A stretch of 64,000 nucleotides of DNA from Bettongia penicillata ogilbyi (taxonomy: Eukaryota; Chordata; Mammalia; Diprotodontia; Potoroidae), in NCBI GenBank assembly GCA_023548195.1, contig JAJHZJ010000414.1, forward strand, positions 62,001 through 126,000, read 5' to 3'. Shown piece after piece: positions 45,301 through 57,300 of this stretch (positions are counted from its first letter, which is position 1; every line of letters starts with the position of its first letter). The notes beneath the pieces are model-generated. The model worked only from the letters and a program-made list of their open reading frames with translations. It searched no databases and was not told the origin of the DNA. Position numbers and translations under genes: made by a program.

Positions 45301-48300
45301 TCCCCTGAAGGGAGGTGATGACTATGGATTGATCTGCTGTTGGAGAAAGAAGAAGTATAATATAGTTACTGGGTAAAAACAAGGGGGAAATAGGATAAAT
45401 AGGGGGAATAAAAGGAAGCCAACAATAAGAAAAACATGAGAGAAGAAACAAAAAAAGGAATAGGAGAGGAAGTGATATAAAAGGGAAAAGGAGGGGAAAA
45501 AAACAGGAGGTGTGATAGAAGGAAAAAGAAAAATGAAAACAGAAAAGAAGTAATACAGTAATACAATACCAATTTGAGACTTGTGTTTTTTTTTCATGCC
45601 TGAAATAAACCAGAATTTGGTTAAGCAGCTATGTTGCCCGGTGGATAGAGCAGTGTATCTGGAATTAAAAAGACCTGAGTTCAAAGCCTACCTCATGTAT
45701 TTATAGGCTGTAAACACTCTGAGGCAAGTTGATTAACTTCTATCTGCCTTTTTCCTCATAAGTAAAATGGAGGTGGCACAGTGCATAGAGTACCAGGCCT
45801 GGAGTCAGGAGGACTCTTCTTCCTCAGTTCAAATCTGACCTCAGATACTTCTTAGCTCTGTGACCTAGGCAAGTCATTTAACCCTATTTGCCTCAGTTTT
45901 TTCATCTGTAAAATGAGTTGGAGAAGGAAACAACAAACCACTCCAAAGAAAACTCCAAAATAGGGTTTTCAGAGAGACAAAACATGAATGAAATGACTGA
46001 ACAACCAAAAGGGAGGTAGTAATAGTACTTACCTCCCAGGGTTATTGTCAGGATCAAATGAGGTGTTTATGAAGCACTTTGCAAATCTTGAAAGCACTAA
46101 AAAAAAGTTACCTATAATAATAATAATGTAACGATAGTTAATAAGTACTCCATGTTTGTATCATATAGTTTAGGTCACGCTTTAAAACAGCTCCCTTTCA
46201 AATATGATTATAATTTCCTTATCAAAGTCCCCTTGATATCTCTTCTTTGTATGGAGGTGACCCAAGGTTCTTGAAGGCTATACTATCAGAGCGCAAGCTT
46301 TGAGAAGTACTAGCAGTTGGTCAACATTTATTAAGTACCTGCAATGTGCAGGGACTGTGCTAAAGCACTGATACAAAAAGAAGCAAAAGAAACCAGTCCT
46401 TGCTCTCCAGGAGCTTTGCAGTCTTAGTGGGTGACACAACATGCAGACAAATACATACAAAAGATGCCGTACAGGATAAACAGGAAATAAGTAATAGAAG
46501 GAAGGAAGGTACTGTGCAGAATTAAGAGGGGTTTGGGGAAGGTTTCTTCTAGAAGGGAGGACTTCAGCTGGGAGTTAAAGGAAGCCAGGGGAGGTAGATC
46601 ATCAGAACAGAGGAGGGAAAGCATTTCAGGCATGAGCAACAGCCAGCGGAAATGCCCAGAGCCAAAAGATAGAGTGCTCAGGAGGCCAGTGTCCTTACAT
46701 CGAAGAATACATGTCAAAGAGTGGAGTGTAAGAAGACTAGAAAGAGGGGGCCAGGTTATGAAGGGCTTTGGATGCTAAATAGGGCATTTATATTTGATCC
46801 TGGAGGTAATAGTGAACCATTGTAGTTAACTGAATAAGGAAGAGTGACATGATCAGATTTGGGCTTTAGGAAAATCACTTTAGTGACTGAATAAAAATGG
46901 ATTGGAATGCTGAGAGACTTGAGGCAGGCAGACCTACCAGCAGGTTATTGCAATAATCCAGGCATGAAGTAGTGGGGGCCCATACCATAGCGATAGCAGT
47001 GTCAGGGGAGAGAATTTTGCAAGAGATGATGCAAAGAAGAGATCAAAAATCAATGACAGCAAATTGGATAGGGGTTGAGAGATAGTGAGGAATCCAGGGG
47101 GAGACTCCTAGATTGTAAGCCTGAGAGACTAGGAGGATGGATGGTATTGTCTTCTAAAGTAATAGGGCAAGTAGGAGGGTAGGGAAGATTTAGGGGGAGA
47201 GATAATGAGTTCTGTTTTGGACATAGTGGGTTTAAGAGATCTACTGAACATCCACCTCAAGATGTCTGAAAACCAGGAGGAGATAAAAAAATTGAAGGTC
47301 AGCAGAGAGATTGGGGCGGACCAGATAGATATGAGAATCAATAACATGGAAATTAAATCCATGTGAGTTGATGAGATCACCAAGTGAAGTAGTATAGAAG
47401 GAGAAAGAGAAGGCCCAGGACAAAACTCTGAGGGACACCTAGAGTTAGAGGATGTGTCCTGGAAGGGACTTCATCAGAAGAGACAGGAGAAAAACCAAGG
47501 AAGTATTAAGGAGGAAAGAGAGATCAACAGGTGTAATAGGCTGAAGAAATTTCAAGGAAAATGAGGATTGAAAAAAATTCATTGGATTTGGCAACTAAGA
47601 GTAACTATGGAGACAACAGTTTTAGTAGAATAGTAAAATCTGAAGGCAGATTGTAAGAGTTAAGATGAAAGTGAGGAGAAAAAATGTAGGCACTCTCCAG
47701 TTCTTTGGTAGTTTCATTGGTATGGCCCTGAAAAAGCCTGGTTTTTTCTGTAGAATATGAAGCAAGATTCTTTTTTTTTTTTTTCCAGATTAAATTATTT
47801 TATTTGTTTTCAGTGTTCTACAATCACTTCCACATAACTTAGATTTTTTTCCCCCTCTCTTCCCCTCCTTTCTCCCTCCCTGAGATGGCATACAGTTTTA
47901 TATTGGTTCTGCACATACATTCCTATTAAATACACACCTTAGTCATGTTGTATAAAAGAATTAAAATGAATAGGAGAAGTCATAAAACAAAACGTAATAC
48001 AAAAGAAAATGATCTGCTTCATTCTGCGATCAAATTCTATAATTCTTCCTTTGGATGTGGAAGGCATTTTGCCTTAAAGTCCGTTGGGAATTTTTTAAGT
48101 CCTTGCATTGCAATGAAGTACTAAGTCTGCCAGAAAAATTCCTCACACACTGTGGTTGTTGCTGTGTGCAAAGTTCTCCTGGTTCTGCTCCTTTCACTCA
48201 GCATCGGTTCATATAAGTCTTTCCAGGCCTCCCCTGTTCATCATTTCTTATAGCCAATAGTGTTCCATTACAGTCATATGCCACAATTTATTCAGCCATT

Positions 48301-51300
48301 CCCCAGTTGATGGGCATGCCCTTGATTTCCAGTTTTTGACCACCACAAAGAGAGCTGCTATAAATATTTTTATACATGTGGGACTCTTTCCCATTTTTAT
48401 GTTCTCTTTGGGATACAGTCCTAGAAGTGGTATTGTTGGGTCAAAGGGTATGCACATTTTTGTAGCCCTTTGGGTATAGTTCCAAATTGCTCTCCAGAAT
48501 GGTTGAATCAGCTCCCAGCTCCACCAACAATGAATTAGTGTTCCAGCTCTCCCACATCTTCTCCAACATTTGTCATCTTCCTGTTTTGTCCTGTTAGCCA
48601 ATCTGATAGGTGTGATGTGGTGTCTCAGAGTTGTTTTGATTTCCATCTCTCTAATCAATAGTGATTTAGAGCATTTTTCATATGACTGTAGATAGCTTTA
48701 ATTTCTTCCTCTGAAAAATGCCTGTTCATATGTTTTGACCATTTATCAATTGGGGAGTGACTTGTATTCTTGTACATTTGACTCAGTTCTCTATATATTT
48801 TAGAAATGAGGCATTTATCACAGACACTAGTTGCAGAAATTCTTCCCCAGTTTTCTGCTTCCTTCCTAATCTTGGTTGCACTGGGTTTGTTTATGCAAAA
48901 TCTTTTCAATGTCATCAAAATTAATCCATTTTGCACTTCATGTTTTCTGTCTCTTGTTTAGTCAAAAATTTCTCCATAAATCTGATAAATGCACTGTTTT
49001 TTGCTCCACTGATTTGTTTATAGTACCAATCTTTATACCTAGATCATGTACCCATTTGGACTTTATTGTTGTGTACAGTGTCAGGGATTGGTCTATGCCC
49101 AGTTTCCACTACACTGTTATCCAGTTTTCTCAGTAAGTTTTTTTTGAACAATGAGTTCTTATCCCAGAAGCTGGGGTCCTTGAGTTTATCACACAGTAGA
49201 TTGCTATAGTCATTGACTACTGTATCTTGAGTACCTAACCTGTTCCTCTGGCGTTACTTTTCATTAGTTCCCTTGATATTCTGGACCTTTTGTTCTTCCA
49301 GATGAATTGTGATATTACTTTTTCTAGCTCTAGAAAATTATCTTATAGTTTGATTGGTATGGCACTGAATAAGTAAATTAATTTAGGTAGAATTGTCATT
49401 TTTATTATATTGACTTGGCCTACCCACGAGCAGTTGCTTTTCCACTTACTTAGATCTGACTTTATTTGTGCGAAAAGTGTTTTGTAATTGTGTTAGCATA
49501 GTCCCTGAGTTTGTTTTGGCAGGTAGACTCTCAAATATTTTATAGTGTCTACCCTAGCTTTAAATGGAATTTCTCTTTCTGTCTTGCTTTTGGGCTTTGT
49601 TAGTAATATATAAAAATTCAGAAGATTTGTGTGGGTTTTGTAACCTACTACTTTGCCAAAGTTGTTTATTATTTCAGGGAGTTTTTTACTTGATTCTCCT
49701 GGATTCTCTAAGTATATCATCATATCATCTGCAAAGAGTAATAACTTAGTTTCTTCTTTGCCTATTCTAATTCCTTCAGTTTCTTTTTCTACTCTTATTG
49801 CTACAGCTAGCATTTCTAGTACCATATTGAATAATAGTGGTGATAATGGACATCCTTGTTTCACCCCTGATCTTATTGGAAATGCATCTAGCTTATCCCC
49901 ATTGCATATAATGCTTGCTGAAGGTTTTAGGTAGATTCTGCTTATTATTCTATGGAAAGTTCCATTTATTCCTATGCTCTCCAGTGTTTTCAGTAGGAAT
50001 GGATGTTGCATTTTGTCAAAAGCTTTTTCTGCATCTATTGAGATAATCATGTGGTTTCTGTTAGTTTTGTTGTTGATATGATCAATAATGCTAATAGTTT
50101 TCCTAATATTGAACCAGCCTTGCATTCCTAGTATAAATCATAATGTATTATTCCCATGATAAATTACTATATTTTTTTTGCTAAAATTTTATTTAAAATT
50201 TTTGCATCTATATTCATTAGAGAAATTGGTCTTTATGTGTGTGTGTGTGTATACATACACACATATATATGTATGTATGTGTATGTAGTGTGTATATATA
50301 TATGTGTGTGTGTATACACACACCAAGCTCTTCCTGGTTTAGGTATCAGAACCATATTTGTATCATAAAAAGATTTTGGGAGGACACCTTCTTCCCCAAT
50401 ATTCCCAAATAGTTTATATAGTATTGGAATTAATTGTTCTTTAAATGTTGATAGAATTCACGTGTAAATCCATCTGGCCCTGGAGATTTTTTCCTAACAA
50501 GTTCATTGATGATTTGTTCAATTTCTTTTTCTGAGGTGGGCTTATTTAGGTATTCAACTTCCTCTTCTGGTAATCTGGGCAATTTATATTTTTTAAAATA
50601 AACATCCATCTCATTTAGATTGTCAAATTTATGGGCATACATTTGGGCAAAGTAATTTCTAATTATTGTTTAATTTCCTCCTCATTGGAGGTGAGTTCAC
50701 CCTTTTCATTTTTGATATTGATAATTTGGTTTTCTATTTTGTTTTTTTAATCAAATTGACCAAAGGTTTATCAATTTTGTTGGTTTTTTCATAAAACATA
50801 CTCTTAGTTTTATTTATTAGTTCTATAGTTTTCTCAGTTTCAATTTTATTAATCTCTCCTTTGGTTTTCAGTATTTCTAATTTGGTATTTACTTAGGGAT
50901 TTTCTTTTTGTCCTTTTTCTAACGTTTTCAGCTGCATGCCCAGTTTATTGATCTCCTCTTTCTTTGTTTTATTCATGTAGGCATTCAAAGATATAAAACT
51001 TCCCCTAAGAACTGCTTTTGCAGTATCCCATAAGATTTGGTAGGTAGTCTCATTATTGTCATTCTCTTGAATGAGGTTGTTGATTATTTCTATGATTTGT
51101 TGTTTAACCCACTCTTTCTTTAGGATTAGATTATTTCATTTTCCAATTAATTTTTGGTCTCTCTTTCCATGGCCTTTTATCACATATAATTTTATTGCAT
51201 TGTGATCTGAAAAAGATTCATTCACTATCTCTGCCTTTCCGCACTGGATTGTGAGGTTTTTATGCTGTAGTACGTGGTCAATTTTTGTGTATGTGCCATG

Positions 51301-54300
51301 TACCACTGAGAAAAAGGTATATTCCTTTCTGTTCCCATTCAGTTTTCTCCAGAGATCTGTCACATCTACCTTTTCCAGAGTTTTATTCACATCCTTAACT
51401 TCTTTCTTGTTTATTTTTAGGTTAGATTTATCAAATTCAGAGAGGGGGAGGTTGAGGTCCCCTGCTAATATAGTTTTACTATCTATTTCTTCTTGTAGCT
51501 CCCTTAACTTCTCTTAAAAATTTGGTTGCTATACCACTTGGAGCATACATGTTTAGTAATGATATTACTTCGTTGTCTGTGGTACCTTTTAGCAGGATAT
51601 AGTTTCCTTCCTTATGTCTTTTGATTAGATCTGTTTCTGCTTTAGCTTTGTCTGAGATTAGGATTGCTACCATCAGCTGAAGCACAATATATTCTGCTCC
51701 AACCTTTTACCTTTACCCTGTGTGTATCCCCCCTTTTCAAATGTGTTTCTTGTAAACAACATTGTTGGATTATGATTTTTAATCCATTCTGCTGCCTCTG
51801 TTTTATGGGAGAGTTCATCCCATTCTCATTCATAGTTATGGTTACTCTCTGTGTCTTTCTCTCTGCCTTCTTTCTCCCCACTTGTGCTTTTGGTTCTCCC
51901 TTCTCCACAAATAATGTTTGACCACCGCCTCCTTCAGTCTTCCCTTTCTTCTTTCAGCCCCCTTCCCTTTTGCTCCCCTTTACTACTTCTTCCCTCCCTT
52001 TTAGCCTCCCCTCCCTTTCCTTTCCCCTTTTCCCTCCTACTGCCTATAGAGCTAGTTAGGTTTCTATACTTAACCGAGTTTGTTGTTCCCTCCTTGAACC
52101 AAATCAGATGAGACTAAATATCAAACAGTGCTCATCTCCCTCCCCTCTTTCCCTCCACTGTAATATAATTTTGTGCCTCTTACTCTGATGTTATTACCAT
52201 TTCCTGCTTTCTCCCTTTCACATCTGTTACAATCCCTTCGCACCCTTAAATTACATTTTTATCATCATATCATTTACTTTATATCCTCTCCCTCTATATT
52301 TTTTTATATATTATGATAAATATACAATTCTCAAGATTAACAAGTATCATCTTCTGTTATAGGGATGTAAACAGTATGCCCATATTGAATAACAAGTTTG
52401 TTTTTTCCCCTGTTTACCTTTTTATGCCTTGCTTGAGACTTGTGTTTGAAGATTGAATTTTCTGTTGAGCTCTGGCCTTTTCATCAGGAAGGTCTGGAAA
52501 TCCCTTATTTCACTGAATGTCTGTCTCCTTGCCTGAAATATTATGCTTATCTTTACCAGGTAATTTGATCCTTGGTTGCAGTCCCAGCTCCTTTGCCTTA
52601 CAGAATATTATATTCCAATTCCTTTGATCTTTTAATGTAGAAGCTGCAAGGTGATTCTGACTGTAGTTCTTCCATATTTGAATGGTTTCTTTCTAGCTGC
52701 CTGTAGTATTTTCTCCTTTACTTGATAGTTCTGGAATTTGGCAGTGATATTCCTTGGTGTTTTTAGTTTGGGATGCCTATTGGGAGGTGAGTGGTGGAGT
52801 CTTTCGATGATTATTTTGCCCTCTGGATCTGGGACTTCTGGGCAGTTTTCCTTGAGGATTTCTTGGAAGATGTTATCCATGCTTTTTTTTTTTCATCCTG
52901 GCTTTCTGGTAGGCCAATAATACTTATATTTTCTCTCCTGTATCTATTTTCCAGGTCAGTTGCTTTTCCAATTAGAAATTTTACGGTTTTTTCTATTCAT
53001 TCTTTAGATTCTGTTTAACTGATTCTTGATGAGTCATTAGCTTCTACTTGCCCAATTCTTATTTTTATTAAATTGGTTTTTTTTAATTTTTATTTATTTT
53101 AAATTTTTTCATTTTTAGCACAGTTCATATCACATAAAACAATTCCAACTTTTGGTCAGGTGATACTTCTTTTAAAACTACAATACAGACCACAAACGAA
53201 TTTTTTTTTTAATATTAGCCAGCTGAGACAATAATAATAACTATGTATGCTAACTTTATAAGCCCTTGACCCAGTTGTCTCCACACTATTACTAAGAATT
53301 AAAAGACCCTAACTTATTGTTGTTGTTCTAAAGTCCTAAGCTTAATAGCTTAATTTTAGACTTAACCTCGGATGTTTCCCTACCAACAATCTATAATTTA
53401 ATAGATCTGGTGTTAAGCTTACAAACTGTTTGACTATAGGACATTTTCGCTAAGAGTAGGGTCATTGCAGGGAAGCAGTATCTCCCCAGCTTCATGTCAT
53501 TTCCAGGCAGGAGTGGATTGCCAGCTTGCATTCAGTCAGGCTTAAAGTCTACCAGGACAGTGGGGAAATTGAGTCAGGAGAATCCTACCTCAGCCCAGGC
53601 TGAACAGCCGCTCTCCCACCCTTCCCATGAGATCACCTTTTTCAGTTCATACCAGCATCTCACAGGCTGGCTGGCATCATGGATTGTATGATGCCTTTCT
53701 TGCTATCCATATCTGGAGTTAGACTCAGAAAACAGTCAGGTAATAGTCCCATAGCATCTTAATATAGCAAGTTCCAATAACTAGGTTTCAGTTATGCCTA
53801 TAATTTTACATTGGCTGAGGAACATCTTTTGAGGCAGGTCTTAAGTGGCTTACATGCCTTTCTATACATGTTCTTGTTTCTGCTTAAATAACAATCATAA
53901 AAGCAAATTTACCATTAAAACCTTAACTCTTCCATCAGTGCCAAATTTTACCCAAAGTTACCTGCCTCTAGGAAACTTAGACTAAAATTCTTTTCCCCAA
54001 ACTAAAGATGTCTCTGATTTAGTCTCAGTAATTAATTCAGGTAATTATTTTAGTAGTAATTGCTTCTACATCACTCTGTAACATGTCCAATTTCTCTCCC
54101 CATCTCTCGCTTTCCCCCATGCTCTAATACCTTGCATTCTGATTACCCCTTCTCTCAATGAGCCCTCCCTTCTATCATACCCCACCCTTCCCTTATCCCC
54201 ATCTTCTCTCTTTTCTTGTAGGGCAAGATAAATTTCTATACCCCATTACCTGTGTTTCTTATTTCCCAGTTGTATGCAACAATAATACTCAACATTAGTT

Positions 54301-57300
54301 TCTAATACTTTGAATTTCAACTTCTCTCCCTTCCTACCCAACCCCACTGAGAAGGCAAGCAACTCAATAGAGGCTATATATGTGTCATTTAGCAAAAGAC
54401 TTCCATAATAATCATGTTATGTAATACTAACTATATTGCCCTCTATCCTACTCTATCCCCTCTTATTTTTTTATTCCCTCATTTGACCTTGTCCCTCCCC
54501 AAAAGTGTTTATTTCTAGTTACTCCCTTCTCCCATTTGCCTTCCCTTCTATCATTCCCCTCACCCCACTTGTCCCCTTGTCCACTACTTTCCTGTAGTGT
54601 AAGATAGATTTTCATATCAAATTTAGTGAGCATGTTATTCCCTCCTTAATCCATATGTTGACAGAGTAGCTTCACTTTTTAAATCTCCCCTTCTCCATTT
54701 AACAAGATTTTTCTTTATCTCTTTTATGAGTTATAGCCTGCTCCATTCCATTTCTCCCTTTCTCCTTCCAGTATTTTCCTCCCTCGCCCCTTAATTTTTA
54801 TTTTTACTTTTTGTGGATATTATCTCTTCTGATTCAACACAGCCTGTACTGTCTGTGTGTGTATGTGTGTGTGCGTGTGTGTGTGTATGTATATACAATC
54901 CCTCCACCTACCCAAATACTGAGAAAAGTCTCAAGAGTTATGAATATTTCCATGTAGGAATGTAAACAGTTCAGCTTTAGAAAGTCTTTTATAATTTCTT
55001 TTTTCTGTTTACCTTTTCATGCTTCTCTTGATTCTTATGTTTGAAAGTCAAATTTTCTATTCAGTTCTGATCTTTTCATCATGAGTGCTTGAAAATCCTC
55101 TATATCACTGAATAACCATTTATTCCCTTGAAGTATTATACTCAGTTTTGCTGGGTAGGTGATTCTTGGTTTTAATCCTAGTTCCTTTGACTTTTGGAAT
55201 ATCCTGTTTCAAGCCCTTCAATCCCATAATGTTGAAGCTTCCAGATCCTGTGTTATCCTGATTGTATTTCCACAATACTTGAACTGTTTCTTTCTAGCTG
55301 CTTGCAGTATTTTCTTCTTGACCTAGGAACTATGAAATTTGGCCTCAATATTCCTAGGAGTTTCTCTCTTAGGGTCTCTTTCAGGAGGTGATCTGTGAAT
55401 TCTTTCAACGTTTATTTTGCCCTCTGGTTCTAGAATATCAGGACAGTTTTCCTTGATAATTTCATGTAAGATAATGTCTAGACTCTTTTTTTGATCATGG
55501 CTTTCAGGTAGTCCCATAATTTTTAAATTTTCTCTCCTGGATCTATTTTCCAGGTCAGTTGTTTTTCCAGTGAGATGTTTCACATTGTCTTCTATTTTTT
55601 CAAACGTTTTGTTTTGTTTTTTATTGCTTGGTTTATCTCATAGTCATTCATTTCCCTGAGCTCAGTTCTCTCTTTCAAAGAACTATTTTGTTCATTCAGC
55701 TTTTGAACCTTCTCCTCCATTTGGCTAATTCTGCTTTTTAATGCCTCCTTCTCCTCATTGGCTTTTTGGACCTCTTTTTCCAACTGATTTAGCCTCTTTT
55801 TAAAGGTGTTATTTTCCTCAGCATTTTTTTGGTTCTTCTTTAGCAAGTTGCTAACTTGCTTTTCAAGTTCTTCCATTGCCTGAACCCAGTTGAAGTTTAC
55901 TTTGGAGACCCTGAAGGTAGGAGTCTTAACTTTCTGTGACAGTAAGCCTCATTGTTCCTCATCTTAAAGGATGGGAGGAAACACCTGTTCTCCAAAAGTA
56001 ACCTTCTATGGTCTTATTTTTTTTCCCTTTTTTGGGGCATTTTCCCAGCCAGTTACTTGACTTCTGAATTCTTTGTCAAGAGATTTGATTCAGCAGCTAG
56101 TTTCCCCTGGGCTTTGGGTGGGGGTGGGGCCATCACTCAGGGCAGGGTTGAGGATTAGATCAGCTGCTCCCTACTGCCAGAGGGGCTTTAAGGTTAGCTG
56201 CCTTGACAATGGACCCAGGTTGCTTCCAGGCCAATGTAGCTGCCTGCAGTCTGTTGCCGCTGCCTCTGCTGTCACCTGGGGCTATTGCTGAAGGAACCCC
56301 TTCCCCTCTTGCCCAGCTGGAAAAGCTCTCCCATACTAACCTTTGGAGCTTTCTTTGTGGCTTTTGAGTTGAGGTATCTGGGTCCCTCCCTGCTGAGGAT
56401 TCTGCCCTGGAGGCCTGTTCCAGTTCCTCCCCGTGCCACATGGCCAGGGCTGGGCTCCTCTCCACTCAGTGTCCCGTGAGATAGATCTTTCCTGTCGGCC
56501 TTCCAGGTTACCTTTGGCTGGAAACCTCTTTTGCTCTGTTGTTCTATGGCTTCTGCTGCTCTTGACTTTGTTGAGAGTCATTTTTACAGGTATCATGTGG
56601 GCTGTGGGGGAAGCGCTAGAGTATATGCATCTTTCTACTCCACCATCTTGGCTCCACCCCCTAAATTGTTTTCTTCAGTTAACTTTTGCTTCTCCTTTTC
56701 CATTTGTCCAATTTTCCTTTTTTAAGAAGCTATTCTCTTCAGTGAATTCTTTTTTCATATTTTTAAAATCATTGGCCAGTTTTTCTTCTGTTTCTCTAAT
56801 TTGGCATTTAAAATCCTTCTTCAGCTCTTCCAAGAGTGCTCTTTGTGGTGTGACCAATTCATCTTCCCTTCTGAAGTTTCAGGTGGGAGTACAAGCTTAA
56901 TGCTGACCTCTTTGGTATTCATATTTTGGTCCTTGTCCCCATAGAAAGATACTATGGTCTTTTCTGCTCTGCTTCTTACTCATGATGATCACCTTCTTCT
57001 GGCTTTTAAAGTAGATCTCTGCTTCTGGGGCACAAGGGGCTCTGTCCCACAGTTCTTGTGCCTTGAACTTGAGGCTTTGTGTGTTGTGGCCTTCTTTCAG
57101 CCAGCAGCTAAAATTCTTCAGCTTACCTGGTGCTGAACTGGCTGGTGTGAGAAAGCAGAGACCAGGTGAAATCTTTCTGGGTCTCCCTGGAGTTGTCCTG
57201 GAGTTAGCTGTGTTAAGTGTGGGGGAGGGGTGGTCTGGCTGCAGCAGGTCTCTTCTTCTGAGCTGGAGCATAGGCAAGCTCAGTGGTTGGTGATCCTGTC

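Larger units (their letters stand above)
53076..56662 (-). mobile_element. HAL1-like (ORF1-only, 'half-L1') element nested in L1 ORF1
   Basis: 3587-bp insert starting on the minus strand at 56662 with gggggtggagccaagatgg and ending in a T-run-rich 3' end (53077-53120). Flanked by a 7-bp direct repeat taaattg (53069-53075 and 56663-56669), near-matching further out. Layout on the minus strand: about 0.8 kb 5' UTR; ORF1 (coiled coil 55876-55592, then RRM/CTD 55583 to ~55130, with a frameshift near 55590 and stops); then about 2 kb with no endonuclease or reverse-transcriptase motif. HAL1 elements, L1 relatives lacking ORF2, are known in mammals including marsupials; an L1 internal deletion is the alternative. 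Confidence 0.8.

Noticed and set aside
49493..50125. 210-aa reverse-transcriptase frame as a host gene
   Set aside because: It is the RT part of an L1 ORF2, bounded by the L1 ends and target-site duplications, with stops on both sides.
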